Assembly (NCBI GenBank): GCA_038040285.1
Contig: JBBPIN010000006.1
Location: 29,085-93,084 of the forward strand
Source: Mayfieldus sp038040285
GTDB lineage: Bacteria; Actinomycetota; Thermoleophilia; Solirubrobacterales; 70-9
Direction: 5' to 3'
Length of the DNA stretch: 64,000 nt
Part shown: positions 50,292 to 59,085 of the stretch, in pieces
Layout: every line of letters begins with the position of its first letter
Numbering within the stretch: position 1 is the stretch's first letter
Position numbers and translations under genes: made by a program
Notes under the pieces: model-generated
The model's database searches: none
Told to the model about the DNA's origin: nothing
The model's input: the letters and a program-made list of their open reading frames with translations, nothing else

Positions 50292-50834
50292 GTGGCTGCC
50301 CGTCGATTGGTCGTTGTCATGCTCGTCCTCCTGCTGCTCTCGACCCTGGCGGCGGCGTTCCTGCCCACCCCCCACAAGAATCAGGCGACCCCCGTCCACA
50401 AGCGGAAGCAGCAGCCGAACACGAGCGGGCACGCGCCGCGTCCCACCAACACCGGCATGCTGCTGGTCTCCCGGATGCGGATCTCGAACCGGCCGCCGAA
50501 GACTGTGCGCATCGAGCGCGGCGACGAGCTGAGGCTCGAGGTCGCCGCGCCATTCGGAGACGACGTCGAGATCCCCGCTCTCGGGCTGACCGGCGCCGTG
50601 ACACCGTTCGCGCCCGCGCAGTTCGATCTGCTCGCGTCAAAGATCGGCACCTTCCCGGTGCGAACCGTGGATTCGGGAAGGCTGGCCGGCCGGCTGCTGG
50701 TCGGCAAGCCGGGGACCGGGCGCTGCGGAGTCTCTACGCCGGCAACTCCTCAGGGACGAGGGTCAACTCCGTCGTGCTCCCATCGCGGTGAACCTGCGTC
50801 GCGAGACTCCGGCCGATCCGCTCGGCGACCATGA
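50292..50834 (+). CDS. Membrane-anchored or secreted hypothetical protein
   Basis: A 180-codon frame from a GTG, with a hydrophobic N-terminal segment VVVMLVLLLLSTLAAAFL (signal peptide or anchor) and then a polar, Lys/His/Pro-rich linker. A small beta-rich part follows (SRMRISNRPPKTVRIERGDE, LRLEVAAPFGDDVEIPALGL) that looks like a cupredoxin-like or immunoglobulin-type strand set. The last 35 codons lie antisense over the 3' end of the HtrA-like gene and have no domain character, so the true stop may differ if there is a frame error near 50725. The function is unknown. Confidence 0.55.
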   Translation: MAARRLVVVMLVLLLLSTLAAAFLPTPHKNQATPVHKRKQQPNTSGHAPRPTNTGMLLVSRMRISNRPPKTVRIERGDELRLEVAAPFGDDVEIPALGLTGAVTPFAPAQFDLLASKIGTFPVRTVDSGRLAGRLLVGKPGTGRCGVSTPATPQGRGSTPSCSHRGEPASRDSGRSARRP

Positions 50835-51774
50835 GGCGCTGGAGGTCGCCGACGTCGCTGAGCGCGACCCCATCGACTTCGACGATCAGGTCCTCGGGCC
50901 GCAGACCGGCGCGGGCCGCTGGACTGCCCTCGACCACCTCGACGACCTCGATCCCCTGGCCCCGACCCAGCTCCTTCGCGAGCCGCGGGGGCAGCGGCCG
51001 CGAACCGCCGACGATGCCGATGTAGGCGCGCCGCACGCGCCCCTCGCTCATCAGCTCAGAGACGATGCGGCGGGTCGTGTCGTTGATCGGCACCGCGAGG
51101 CCGAGGCCGATGCCGGCGACCGCGGTGTTGATCCCGACCACCCGCGCCAACCCGTCGGCCAGCGCTCCGCCCGAGTTTCCGGGATTCAGCGCGGCGTCGG
51201 TCTGGATCACGTTCTCGATCAGCCGGGTCGCGGAGCTCGTGCGGGTCGGCAGCGAGCGCCCCAACGCCGAAACGACGCCGGCGGTGACCGAGCCGCTGAA
51301 ACCGTTCGGGCTGCCGATCGCCACCACGAGCTGGCCGACCCGAAGGTCCTCCGCGTCGCCGAGCTTCGCCGGGACCAGGTCGCCGGCCTCGGCCCGCAGC
51401 AGGGCGAGGTCGGACAGCGGATCGGCACCGATCAGCTCGAAGCTGAACTGGCGACCATCGGGAAACGAGGCGCGGCCACGGCCGTCGGTGCCGTCGACCA
51501 CGTGGGCGGCGCTGAGCATGAAGCCGTCGGGGCTGATCGCCACGCCGCTGCCCGCGCCATCCATGCGGCGGCCGCGACGCGTGCGGCGGGAGACGGTCAG
51601 ATGGGCGACCGACGGGCCCAGCCTCTCGGCCACCCCGGCGACGGTGCGCGAGTAGGCGTCGAAAGCCTCGGCGTCGGGCAGCCTCTCCCCGCGCGCAGGC
51701 CCGGCGTGAGTATCGACGGCGCCACCGGAATGAACCCCGGGTGAGGTTGAGTCGAGCAGACGCAGATTTGGCAT
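50734..51774 (-). CDS. HtrA/DegP-like trypsin-fold serine protease with PDZ domain
   Basis: A 346-residue serine protease. The catalytic triad is H91 (LSAAHVVDG), D122 (ADPLSDLALL) and S201 (ALNPGNSGGAL). A PDZ domain at about 245-335 has AYIGIVGG, GIEVVEVVEGSPAARAGLRP and DLIVEVDG. Actinobacterial HtrA proteins normally have a membrane anchor or signal sequence; here the 50 residues before the protease domain are polar and no such segment is seen. The enzyme may be cytoplasmic. The ATG at 51774 is preferred; longer versions run antisense through the aroE promoter region. It lies between aroE and aroC. Confidence 0.88.
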   Translation of the reverse strand: MPNLRLLDSTSPGVHSGGAVDTHAGPARGERLPDAEAFDAYSRTVAGVAERLGPSVAHLTVSRRTRRGRRMDGAGSGVAISPDGFMLSAAHVVDGTDGRGRASFPDGRQFSFELIGADPLSDLALLRAEAGDLVPAKLGDAEDLRVGQLVVAIGSPNGFSGSVTAGVVSALGRSLPTRTSSATRLIENVIQTDAALNPGNSGGALADGLARVVGINTAVAGIGLGLAVPINDTTRRIVSELMSEGRVRRAYIGIVGGSRPLPPRLAKELGRGQGIEVVEVVEGSPAARAGLRPEDLIVEVDGVALSDVGDLQRLMVAERIGRSLATQVHRDGSTTELTLVPEELPA

Positions 51775-51824
51775 GACCGAAAAGCTAGCAAGGCGCCTGC
51801 GTGGGCCAGAGGGGTTCAGGTGGC

Positions 51825-52619
51825 TCAAGCGGCGCGCGCAGCGTCGCGCATCACGTCGAGCGGTGGATCGACCCCGGTCCAGATCCGAAACGAGGCGGCA
51901 CCCTGGCGCACCAGCACCTCGAGCCCGTCGACCACCTCCGCGCCGGCTTCGCCGGCGACCCGCAACAGCTTGCTCCGGCGCTCGCCGTAGACGAGATCGA
52001 CCACCGTCTGCGAGAAGCCGAACCAATCGCGCGAAAGCGGCAGGTCGTCGAAGGGGTCCTCGCCGTGCAGACCAACGCTGGTCGAGTTGATGATCAGCTC
52101 GTAATCACCCGGACCCGGGTCCTCAACGACCTGTCCCCCCAGCTCGGCGCAGAGCTTCGCGGCCCGCTCGGGGGTGCGATTCCAGACCGATACCTCGGCG
52201 CCCTCCCGGGTCAGGGCCCATACCACCGCGCGGGCGGCGCCGCCGGCGCCGAGCACCAGGGCCCGCCGACCCGCCGGAGACTCGGGCAGCGACTCCATCA
52301 ATCCCCGAGCGTCGGTGTTGTCGGCGCGGATCTCGTCCTCATGGAAGGTGAGCGTGTTGGCCGCCCCGATCTCACGCGCCACCCCGGAGCGGCGTTCTGA
52401 CACCAGCAGCGCCGCTCCCTTGTGGGGGACCGTCACGTTCGCGCCCACGAAGCCCTCGCCCGCCATCGCCCGCACGCGCTGCTCGAACTGGTCGGGCGAG
52501 ACCTCGATCGCCTCGTAGGACCACTCGCCGTCCATGTCCAGCGCCGCAAACGCCGCGTTGTGAATCGCGGGCGAGCGCGAGTGGGCGACCGGCGCGCCGA
52601 GCACGGCGAGGCGGCGCAT
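51825..52619 (-). CDS. aroE: Shikimate dehydrogenase
   Basis: A 264-residue NADP-dependent shikimate dehydrogenase. The substrate domain starts MRRLAVLGAPVAHSRSPAIH and has GANVTVPHKGAALL, with the catalytic Lys in VPHK, and NTDARGLMESL. The NADP site is LVLGAGGAARAVVWAL with the NRT motif SVWNRTPERA. The end has DGLEVLVRQGAASFRIWTG. Its ATG overlaps the mltG stop by one base (TGATG). The alaS-ruvX-mltG-aroE order matches Mycobacterium. Confidence 0.95.
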   Translation of the reverse strand: MRRLAVLGAPVAHSRSPAIHNAAFAALDMDGEWSYEAIEVSPDQFEQRVRAMAGEGFVGANVTVPHKGAALLVSERRSGVAREIGAANTLTFHEDEIRADNTDARGLMESLPESPAGRRALVLGAGGAARAVVWALTREGAEVSVWNRTPERAAKLCAELGGQVVEDPGPGDYELIINSTSVGLHGEDPFDDLPLSRDWFGFSQTVVDLVYGERRSKLLRVAGEAGAEVVDGLEVLVRQGAASFRIWTGVDPPLDVMRDAARAA

Positions 52620-54019
52620 CAGCCCGGACAGCTGGTCGGGGAGCTGCCCTTCGCCTTCAGCGCCCGCTGGTAGGCGGCCTGGTCGTGCGCGAACTGGGCG
52701 TTGGTGGAGGAGAAGTTGTGCTCGCCGCAGGTCCCTGGCTTGACCACGTAGTAGATGAAGTTGACCTTGGCAGGTTTCGCGGCCGCCTGGATCGCGGCCA
52801 GCCCCGGGTTGCCGATCGGCCCCGGAGGAAGGCCTGCGTGGAGCCTGGTGTTGTAGGGCGAGGGGCTGCTGAGTTGCGACTCGGTCAGAGGCTTGGTGTA
52901 GTTGCGAACCGCGAAGCGCGTCGTGGCGTCGATTCCCAGCGGCATCCCTCTGTGAAGCCGGTTGTAGATCACGGCGGCGACCAGCTTTCGCTCCCTCGAC
53001 ACCTGCGCCTCTCGCTCGATCATCGAGGCGATGATCAGCACGTCGTAGGTGGTGAGGTTCTTGGAGCGCGCGTACTTCATGTTCACCGTCTTTATCCGGC
53101 GTCTGAAGTCCTGGAGCTGAAGCTGCACGAGGTCCGAGGTTGGGGCGCCTGCCTTCAGCTCGTACGTGTCGGGAAACAGGAATCCCTCCAGGTTGCGGGC
53201 GCGGCCCTGTGCGCCGTAGTGATTCGGGTGCAGGTACTTCGAGCGAACGCTCGCCTTCACGTAGCGGCCCGTCAGCCCGGCCTGCTTGGCGAGCGGGGCG
53301 ATCTGCGCGCGACTGAGCCCCTCGGGGATCGTCACTGTGACCGTGCTGCGCTGCTCGGGAGGCGTCGTGAGGTCGTCGATCGCGTCGCCATAGCTCTCGT
53401 TCTTGTGCAGGGTGTAGGTGCCGGGGAGCAGGTCGGAGCGCTTCCCCGCCAGGGTGACGCGGATCTGAAAGAAGGAGCTGCTGGAGACGATCCCGCTGTC
53501 GTCGAGCAGATCGCCGACCTCGCTGACGCTCGCCCCCTTTGGGATCGTCACCACGACCGGGTCTCCCTGGGAGCCGTGAAACGGCTGGAACAGGGCCAGA
53601 AGGAACCACAGCACCAGGACGCCGACGATCCCGAGGGCGATGCGGCGCCAGTTGGCGACCGCCGCCTTGATCAGGTCCGCGCCGCGCCGCTGGCCCCCGC
53701 GCGACGGTCGCGGCTGGCGGGGGGAGCGGCTGGCCCGCGATCCGGCGAGACGCTTGCGCATCGCGGTGATGCGCTGGGCGAACGGCTCCCGGGCGGGACT
53801 GCTGGGTAGGCGCCGCTGGGGCGGCGGCACGCCCTCGGCGCCACCCGCTGCAGCTCCCTCCGCGGAGGACGCCCCCGGACTGGGGGGCTCACCGGGGTCC
53901 TGCTTGGATTGGCGCTCGCGTCGACGCGCCTCTCGCTCTTGGCGGCGCTGCTCGCGAGCCTGCGCCTCTGGATCGTGCGAATCGAGGTACGCGTCGTCGG
54001 GGGTCCAGTCGTCGCTCAC
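52619..54019 (-). CDS. mltG: Endolytic murein transglycosylase MltG
   Basis: A 466-residue MltG (YceG), which cuts nascent glycan strands in the membrane and sets their length. Residues 1-120 are a polar cytoplasmic region rich in Arg, Gln, Pro and Ala, followed by one membrane helix (IALGIVGVLVLWFLLALF). A LysM-like subdomain has VVVTIPKGASVSEVGDLL. The catalytic part has NLEGFLFPDTYEL, the Glu in DVLIIASMIEREAQV and NRLHRGMPLGIDATTRFA, closing with PYNTRLHAGLPPGPIGNPG. The overlap with ruvX is ATGA. Confidence 0.94.
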   Translation of the reverse strand: MSDDWTPDDAYLDSHDPEAQAREQRRQEREARRRERQSKQDPGEPPSPGASSAEGAAAGGAEGVPPPQRRLPSSPAREPFAQRITAMRKRLAGSRASRSPRQPRPSRGGQRRGADLIKAAVANWRRIALGIVGVLVLWFLLALFQPFHGSQGDPVVVTIPKGASVSEVGDLLDDSGIVSSSSFFQIRVTLAGKRSDLLPGTYTLHKNESYGDAIDDLTTPPEQRSTVTVTIPEGLSRAQIAPLAKQAGLTGRYVKASVRSKYLHPNHYGAQGRARNLEGFLFPDTYELKAGAPTSDLVQLQLQDFRRRIKTVNMKYARSKNLTTYDVLIIASMIEREAQVSRERKLVAAVIYNRLHRGMPLGIDATTRFAVRNYTKPLTESQLSSPSPYNTRLHAGLPPGPIGNPGLAAIQAAAKPAKVNFIYYVVKPGTCGEHNFSSTNAQFAHDQAAYQRALKAKGSSPTSCPG

Positions 54020-54414
54020 GCCCCCTCCTTCCCCCGTCGGCGACTGGCCATATAGCCCTCAAGCATATGCGCGGCCGCCAGCGCGTCCTCGGGCGCCTGC
54101 GCGCCTGCCTGGCGGCTGGCCTCGGCCATCCGCGTGGTCAGCCGTTCGTCGTAAGTCTCCACCGGGACATCGAGAAGCTGCTCGAGCTCGTCGCTGAAAC
54201 GCCGCGTCGCCTCGGCCTGCTCGCCCTCACGCCCGTTCAGGTGCACCGGCATCCCGACGACGACCTGCTCGACCTCGTTCGCTGTCACCAGCTCCGCCAC
54301 GCCGCCTGGATCGGGCGGCTCCAGCACGGTCAGCGGACGCGCCAGCGTCTCGCTGGGATCTGAGATCGCGCAACCGATGCGCGCGCTGCCGTAGTCGAGG
54401 GCCAGGATCCGCAT
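54016..54414 (-). CDS. ruvX: Holliday junction resolvase RuvX-like (YqgF)
   Basis: A 132-residue RNase H-fold protein. Catalytic acidic residues are in LALDYGSARIGCAISD (first Asp), VVVGMPVHLNGREG (Glu region), VETYDERLTTRMAEA (Glu) and a final Asp in EDALAAAHMLEGYM. YqgF proteins act in resolution of Holliday junctions and in 16S rRNA processing. The gene sits between alaS and mltG, the common actinobacterial order, 11 bp downstream of the alaS stop. Confidence 0.93.
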   Translation of the reverse strand: MRILALDYGSARIGCAISDPSETLARPLTVLEPPDPGGVAELVTANEVEQVVVGMPVHLNGREGEQAEATRRFSDELEQLLDVPVETYDERLTTRMAEASRQAGAQAPEDALAAAHMLEGYMASRRRGKEGA

Positions 54415-54425
54415 CTTGGCTCGTA

Positions 54426-57062
54426 TCAGCCGGCGAGCTTTCGCTCGATCGCCTGCCGGGCGGCGGCCAGGGCCTCCGACAGCTTCTCGGGGTCCTTGCC
54501 ACCGGCCTGGGCGACCTCGTCGCGACCTCCACCACCACCGCCGACCAATGCCGCCGCCTCACGAACCACCTCGGCGGCAGACAGGCCGCGCTCCACGACC
54601 GCGGGCGCGAAGCAGGCCACAATCCCGACCCGTCCGTCCTCAGCGCCGCCCAACACGACCGCGGCGTCGCCCAGCGACTGGCGCACCCGGTCAGCCAGCT
54701 CCAGCAACTGCTTCTGATCGGCGATCGGTGCCTCGCCGGCGACCAGCCGCACGCCGTTGACGTCCTCGCTCGACTCGACCAGCCGTTTCGCCGTGTCGGC
54801 GAGCCGGTCCTTCTCCGCCGCCTGGGCGCCCTTGCTGAGCGCCTCAAGCTGCTCGGCGGCGCGCCGTGCGGCGGCCAGCGGGTCCCCCGGCGAGCCAAGC
54901 AACTCGCCGGTCTGGCGCAGCTCGGCCACCCGCTCGCGAAACCAGTCGATCGCCGCCGGACCGGTGAGCGCCTCGATTCGGCGCACGTTGGCGGCGCTGG
55001 ACCCCTCGGAGGTGATCGTAAAGATGCCGACCTCGGCGGTGTTGGCGACGTGGGTGCCCCCGCACAACTCGCGCGAGACGTCGGAGACCTCGACCACCCT
55101 CACCCAGTCCCCGTACTTCTCGCCGAACAGGGCCATCGCGCCGAGCCGTTCCGCCTCGGCGCGCTCCATGTTGATCCAGCGCACCGACCGGCTCGCCTTC
55201 ACCCACTCGTTGACCAGGTCCTCTATGTCGCCCAACTCCTCGGGGCTGAGAGCGTGGCCGTGGGTGAAGTCGAAGCGCAGCTTGTCGGGGCGCACCGCGG
55301 AGCCTGCCTGGCGCACATGGGTCCCGAGCCGCTGGCGCAGGGCCGCGTGCAGCAGGTGGGTGGCGGTGTGGTTTCGCATCGTCGCGTGGCGCAGCTCGGG
55401 CTCAACCTGCGCCTCCACCCGCTCCCCGGCCGACAACTCGCCCGACCGCAACTCGACCTCGATCGCCTGGTCGTCCCCGATCCGGTAGACGTCGACGACG
55501 CCGGCCTCGCCACCGTCCCAGCGCAGCTGTCCGGAGTCGGCGACCTGGCCGCCGCCTTCGGCATAGAAGGGGCTTTCCTCCAGCTTGATCAGCGCCCGCC
55601 CGTCCTCGGGGCTCGCGGCGCTCACCCCGCTTGTCGCACGAAGCCGCTCATAGCCGACGAAGCGGGTCGGCGGGGCCGAGGACGCAAAGCTCAGCACCTT
55701 GCCATGACGGTCCTCGGATCCGTGGGCGTCGGCGATCCCCATCCGTGCCCGGCTGCGCTGCTGCTCCATCAGCTCCTCGAAACCCTGGTCGTCAACCGAC
55801 AGCCCCTGCTCGGCGAGCAGCTCCTTGGTCAGGTCGTAGGGGAAGCCGTAGGTGTCGTGCAGCTTGAAGGCGTCCGCCGCGTCGACCCAGGAGGTGCCCG
55901 CCTGCTGGACCTCGGCGAGGGCCTCAGCGATCAGCTGCTCGAGCAGCTCGGTGCCGCGCTCCAGGGTGCGGCCGAAGCTCTCCTCCTCGTCGCCGGCCCA
56001 GCGCAGGATCGTGTCACGCTCGGAGACCAGCTCGGAGTAGGTGTCGCCGAGCATCTCGATCGTTCGCTCGGCGAAGAGATGCAGCCACGGCGACTCCAGA
56101 CCGAGCACGCGGCCCTGCTGTATCGCCCGTCGCATGATCCGCCGCAGGATGTAGCCGCGATCCTCGTTGGAGGGGACGACCCCTTCGGCGAGCAGGAAGG
56201 TCATGCCGCGCGAGTGGTCGGCCACGATCCGCATCGCCCGCGTCGTCGCGCCGTCCTGTCCGTACCTCCGCCCGGACAGCTGCTCGGCGAGATCGATCAG
56301 CGGCCGCAGCACATCGGTCTCGAACACGGACTCGACTTCCTGCAGGATCATCGCCATTCGCTCAACCCCCATGCCGGTGTCGATGTTGCGCATCGGCAGC
56401 GGCGAGAGGGATCCGTCCTCAGCCAGGTCGTAGGTCATGAAGACGTGGTTCCAATACTCGATGTAACGGTCGGTGTCGTCTCCGGGGCGCTCGTCCGGTC
56501 CCCCGAAATCCTCGCCACGGTCGAAGTACATCTCCGAGCATGGACCACAGGGACCCGTCGGTCCGGCCTGCCAGAAGTTCTCCGAGCGCGGCAGCTGCAC
56601 GATCCGTTCCTCGGGCACGCCCACCTGCTTCCAGATCTCGATCGCCTCGGTGTCGGGCCCGAGCCCCAGCTCCTCGTCGCCGGCGAAGACGGTCACCCAG
56701 ATCCGCTCCGGGTCAAAGCCGAAGCCCTCGGTCGACAGCTCCCACCCGATCTGGATTGACTCCTCCTTGAAGTAGTCGCCGAAGCTCCAGTTGCCGAGCA
56801 TCTCGAAAAACGTCAGGTGCCGGGCCGTGTTGCCGACCTCCTCGATGTCGGTTGTGCGAAAGCACTTCTGCACGTCGGCGACCCGCTTCGCCGGCGGCTC
56901 GGCCTGGCCCAGGAAGTAGGGCTTGAAGGGCTGCATCCCGGCCGTCGTCAGCAGCACCGACGGGTCGTGCGCCGAAGGCACGAGCGAGGCCGACGGCACG
57001 ATCTTGTGGTCGCGCTGCTCGAAGTAGGACAGGTAGGTGTCGCGGATCTGCTGGGCCTTCAC
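54426..57062 (-). CDS. alaS: Alanine--tRNA ligase
   Basis: An 878-residue alanyl-tRNA synthetase. The class II catalytic core has SAHDPSVLLTTAGMQPFKPY and FRTTDIEEVGNTARHLTFFE. The tRNA-binding region has RIMRRAIQQGRVLG. The editing domain has the zinc ligands HTATHLLHAALR and SRELCGGTHV. The C-terminal C-Ala domain ends with the Gly-rich ALVGGGGGGRDEVAQAGG. A GTG at 57062 (MKAQQIRDTY) is the family's usual start; longer versions run antisense through the peroxiredoxin gene. It leads the alaS-ruvX-mltG-aroE unit. Confidence 0.96.
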   Translation of the reverse strand: MKAQQIRDTYLSYFEQRDHKIVPSASLVPSAHDPSVLLTTAGMQPFKPYFLGQAEPPAKRVADVQKCFRTTDIEEVGNTARHLTFFEMLGNWSFGDYFKEESIQIGWELSTEGFGFDPERIWVTVFAGDEELGLGPDTEAIEIWKQVGVPEERIVQLPRSENFWQAGPTGPCGPCSEMYFDRGEDFGGPDERPGDDTDRYIEYWNHVFMTYDLAEDGSLSPLPMRNIDTGMGVERMAMILQEVESVFETDVLRPLIDLAEQLSGRRYGQDGATTRAMRIVADHSRGMTFLLAEGVVPSNEDRGYILRRIMRRAIQQGRVLGLESPWLHLFAERTIEMLGDTYSELVSERDTILRWAGDEEESFGRTLERGTELLEQLIAEALAEVQQAGTSWVDAADAFKLHDTYGFPYDLTKELLAEQGLSVDDQGFEELMEQQRSRARMGIADAHGSEDRHGKVLSFASSAPPTRFVGYERLRATSGVSAASPEDGRALIKLEESPFYAEGGGQVADSGQLRWDGGEAGVVDVYRIGDDQAIEVELRSGELSAGERVEAQVEPELRHATMRNHTATHLLHAALRQRLGTHVRQAGSAVRPDKLRFDFTHGHALSPEELGDIEDLVNEWVKASRSVRWINMERAEAERLGAMALFGEKYGDWVRVVEVSDVSRELCGGTHVANTAEVGIFTITSEGSSAANVRRIEALTGPAAIDWFRERVAELRQTGELLGSPGDPLAAARRAAEQLEALSKGAQAAEKDRLADTAKRLVESSEDVNGVRLVAGEAPIADQKQLLELADRVRQSLGDAAVVLGGAEDGRVGIVACFAPAVVERGLSAAEVVREAAALVGGGGGGRDEVAQAGGKDPEKLSEALAAARQAIERKLAG

Positions 57063-57080
57063 AGGTGAGAATCTAAGGGG

Positions 57081-57632
57081 ATGGAGAGATTCCGCGATCT
57101 CCCGCCCGACCTTCCGGTCCCCGAGGACGACGGCGCCGCCGACCACCTGCGGGGCACAGAGCTGCGGCCAGTCACGCTACCGGCCACCTCGGGCGAGGAG
57201 GTCAACCTGGCCGATGCCGCTGCCGGAACGCTGGTCCTCTACGTCTACCCACGCACCGGCGTGCCGGGCCAACCGCTCCCGGAGGGCTGGGACGCGATCC
57301 CCGGCGCCCGCGGTTGCACGCCGCAGAACTGTGCCTTCCGCGACCTCCACAGCGAGCTTCGCGCGCTCGGCGCCACTGTGCACGGATTGAGCGCTCAGTC
57401 GCTGGATGAGCAGCGGGAGTTCGCCGCCCGCGAGCAGATCCCCTTCCCGCTGCTCAACGACTGGGAGCTGTGCCTGGCGGACGATCCCGGTCTGCCGACC
57501 TTCGAGGCGGGTGGGATGCGCCTCTACAAACGACTCACCCTGATCGCCCGCGGGGGGACGATCGACGAGGTGATCTATCCGGTCTTTCCGCCAGGCAGCG
57601 ACGCAGCGAAGGCGGTGACGCTGCTGAGCTAG
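57081..57632 (+). CDS. Peroxiredoxin (AhpC/TSA, PrxQ-like)
   Basis: A 183-residue thiol peroxidase. The motif GARGCTPQNCAFRDLHSELR has a peroxidatic-type Cys (C79) and a second Cys five residues later (C84), as in BCP/PrxQ. It reduces hydroperoxides with electrons from thioredoxin. The strand LVLYVYPRTGVPGQPLPEGW before the motif has an insertion of about ten residues compared with classical PrxQ (YPKDxTPGC). It is divergent from alaS and convergent with mnmA, and the two convergent stops share CTAG at 57629-57632. Confidence 0.85.
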   Translation: MERFRDLPPDLPVPEDDGAADHLRGTELRPVTLPATSGEEVNLADAAAGTLVLYVYPRTGVPGQPLPEGWDAIPGARGCTPQNCAFRDLHSELRALGATVHGLSAQSLDEQREFAAREQIPFPLLNDWELCLADDPGLPTFEAGGMRLYKRLTLIARGGTIDEVIYPVFPPGSDAAKAVTLLS

Positions 57633-59068
57633 GAGATCGTGCCGTGGCCGACGATCGTCTCGCCGCACATCAGCGCCGCGAGCTGACCCGGCGCAGCCGC
57701 CCCGGCGGGCTCCGCCAGCTCGACCTCGAGGCGCTCGTGGCGACCGGCGTCGGCGGCCGGCGGAGCGCAGGGCACCGGTCGGGCGTGGTAGCGCAGCCGC
57801 ACCCGGTCCACGCGCCCCCCGGGGCGATGGAGCACCGCGTCGCGAACGGCGACCCGTTGCGTCTGCAGCTCTTCGGCAGTCCCAACGGTGACCGTGTTGT
57901 CGGCGGCGTCGGTCGCCAGCACGTAAAGCGGCTCCGGGGCGGCGACTCCGATCCCGCGCCGCTGGCCGACCGTGAAGTGATGTTGGCCACGATGACGGGC
58001 CAGCGTCCGTCCGCGGGCGTCGATCAACTCACCCTCGCGATCGGCGAGCTGGCCGTGGCGGCGCAGGAACGCCCGCTTCCCCTGACCGGCCAGGAAACAG
58101 AGGTCCTGACTCTCGGGTCTTCTCGCCACCGCCAATCCGTGCCGAGCGGCGATCTCGCGGACCGCCGGCTTTTCCAGCTCGGCGAGCGGGAAACGCAATT
58201 TCTCGAGCAGCTCGGGCCGCAGGGCGCCGAGCATGTAGCTCTGGTCCTTGGCCGGGTCGGCCGCGGCGGCAAGCAGCGGCCCGTCGCCGTCGTCGACGAT
58301 GCGGGCGTAGTGGCCGGTGACGAGCCGCCTCGCCCCCACCCTCCCCGCCAGATCGATCATCGCCTCGATCCGCACCTCCCCGTTGCACAGCACGCAGGGA
58401 TTGGGCGTCCGCCCGGCGGCGTAGCCGGCGATGAATCGGTCCACCACCTCGGCCCGGAAGCGCTGCTCGAGGTCGAGCGTCAGGTGCGGGAGCCCGAGCG
58501 AGTGCGCGAGGTCGCGCGCCGCCACCACCGCTTCGGGCGAGCAGCAGCTGCGCTCGCCGTCGGTCTGGCGATCGGCCCAGAGCTTCAGGGTCACCGCCAC
58601 CACCTGCGCCCCTCGCTCGCGTTCGAGCAGCGCTGCGGTGGCACTGTCGACGCCGCCGCTCATCGCCACCAGTACGCGGTTCTCCCCCGCGTCGGCCAGA
58701 GAGGCGCCGGACGCAGCAGCCGCGGCAAGCGCCCGGTGAAGTGCGTCAGAGGCGAGGCCGGCGGCGTGGCGCATCGCCGGGCTGAGCCCGCCCAGCGCCG
58801 CGTCGAGGTCGCTGGCGCCGATCCGCGCGACGTCGAGCACCGCCCGGCCGTCGGCCAGCTCGGCCGCCGCCGCGCAGGCGGCGGTGGTCGCGGCGCAGCC
58901 CTCGGCGTCGAAGCTGGCGGAGGCGACTCGCCCGTCTTCGATCGCCAGCGAAAGCCTCGCCAGATCGCCGCACGCGGCGCCACCGGCGGCCCCACTGAAC
59001 GCACCATCAGTTGGCGGGCCGCGGCGCGAGGAATCGGCCCAACCGAGGTGCGACATCGATCCGCTCAT
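57629..59068 (-). CDS. mnmA: IscU/NifU-like domain fused to tRNA 2-thiouridylase MnmA
   Basis: A 479-residue fusion. Residues 130-479 are MnmA, which thiolates U34 of tRNAs for Lys, Glu and Gln. It has the PP-loop MSGGVDS (137-142), the catalytic Cys pair C225 (TPNPCVLCNG) and C324 (SQDLCFLAG), GHYAR and FTVGQRRGIG. Residues 23-117 match the Fe-S scaffold family IscU/SufU/NifU-N: AACGDLARLSLAI with C33 and D35, FDAEGCAATTAA with C58, and ELADGRAVLDVARIGASD. The third ligand of IscU, in HC, is changed to HA (H101, A102). A break or misjoin is unlikely because the frame is uninterrupted. The fusion suggests sulfur or cluster supply to the thiolase. Confidence 0.88.
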   Translation of the reverse strand: MSGSMSHLGWADSSRRGPPTDGAFSGAAGGAACGDLARLSLAIEDGRVASASFDAEGCAATTAACAAAAELADGRAVLDVARIGASDLDAALGGLSPAMRHAAGLASDALHRALAAAAASGASLADAGENRVLVAMSGGVDSATAALLERERGAQVVAVTLKLWADRQTDGERSCCSPEAVVAARDLAHSLGLPHLTLDLEQRFRAEVVDRFIAGYAAGRTPNPCVLCNGEVRIEAMIDLAGRVGARRLVTGHYARIVDDGDGPLLAAAADPAKDQSYMLGALRPELLEKLRFPLAELEKPAVREIAARHGLAVARRPESQDLCFLAGQGKRAFLRRHGQLADREGELIDARGRTLARHRGQHHFTVGQRRGIGVAAPEPLYVLATDAADNTVTVGTAEELQTQRVAVRDAVLHRPGGRVDRVRLRYHARPVPCAPPAADAGRHERLEVELAEPAGAAAPGQLAALMCGETIVGHGTIS

Positions 59069-59085
59069 CGTTCTACTGTAGGCGC

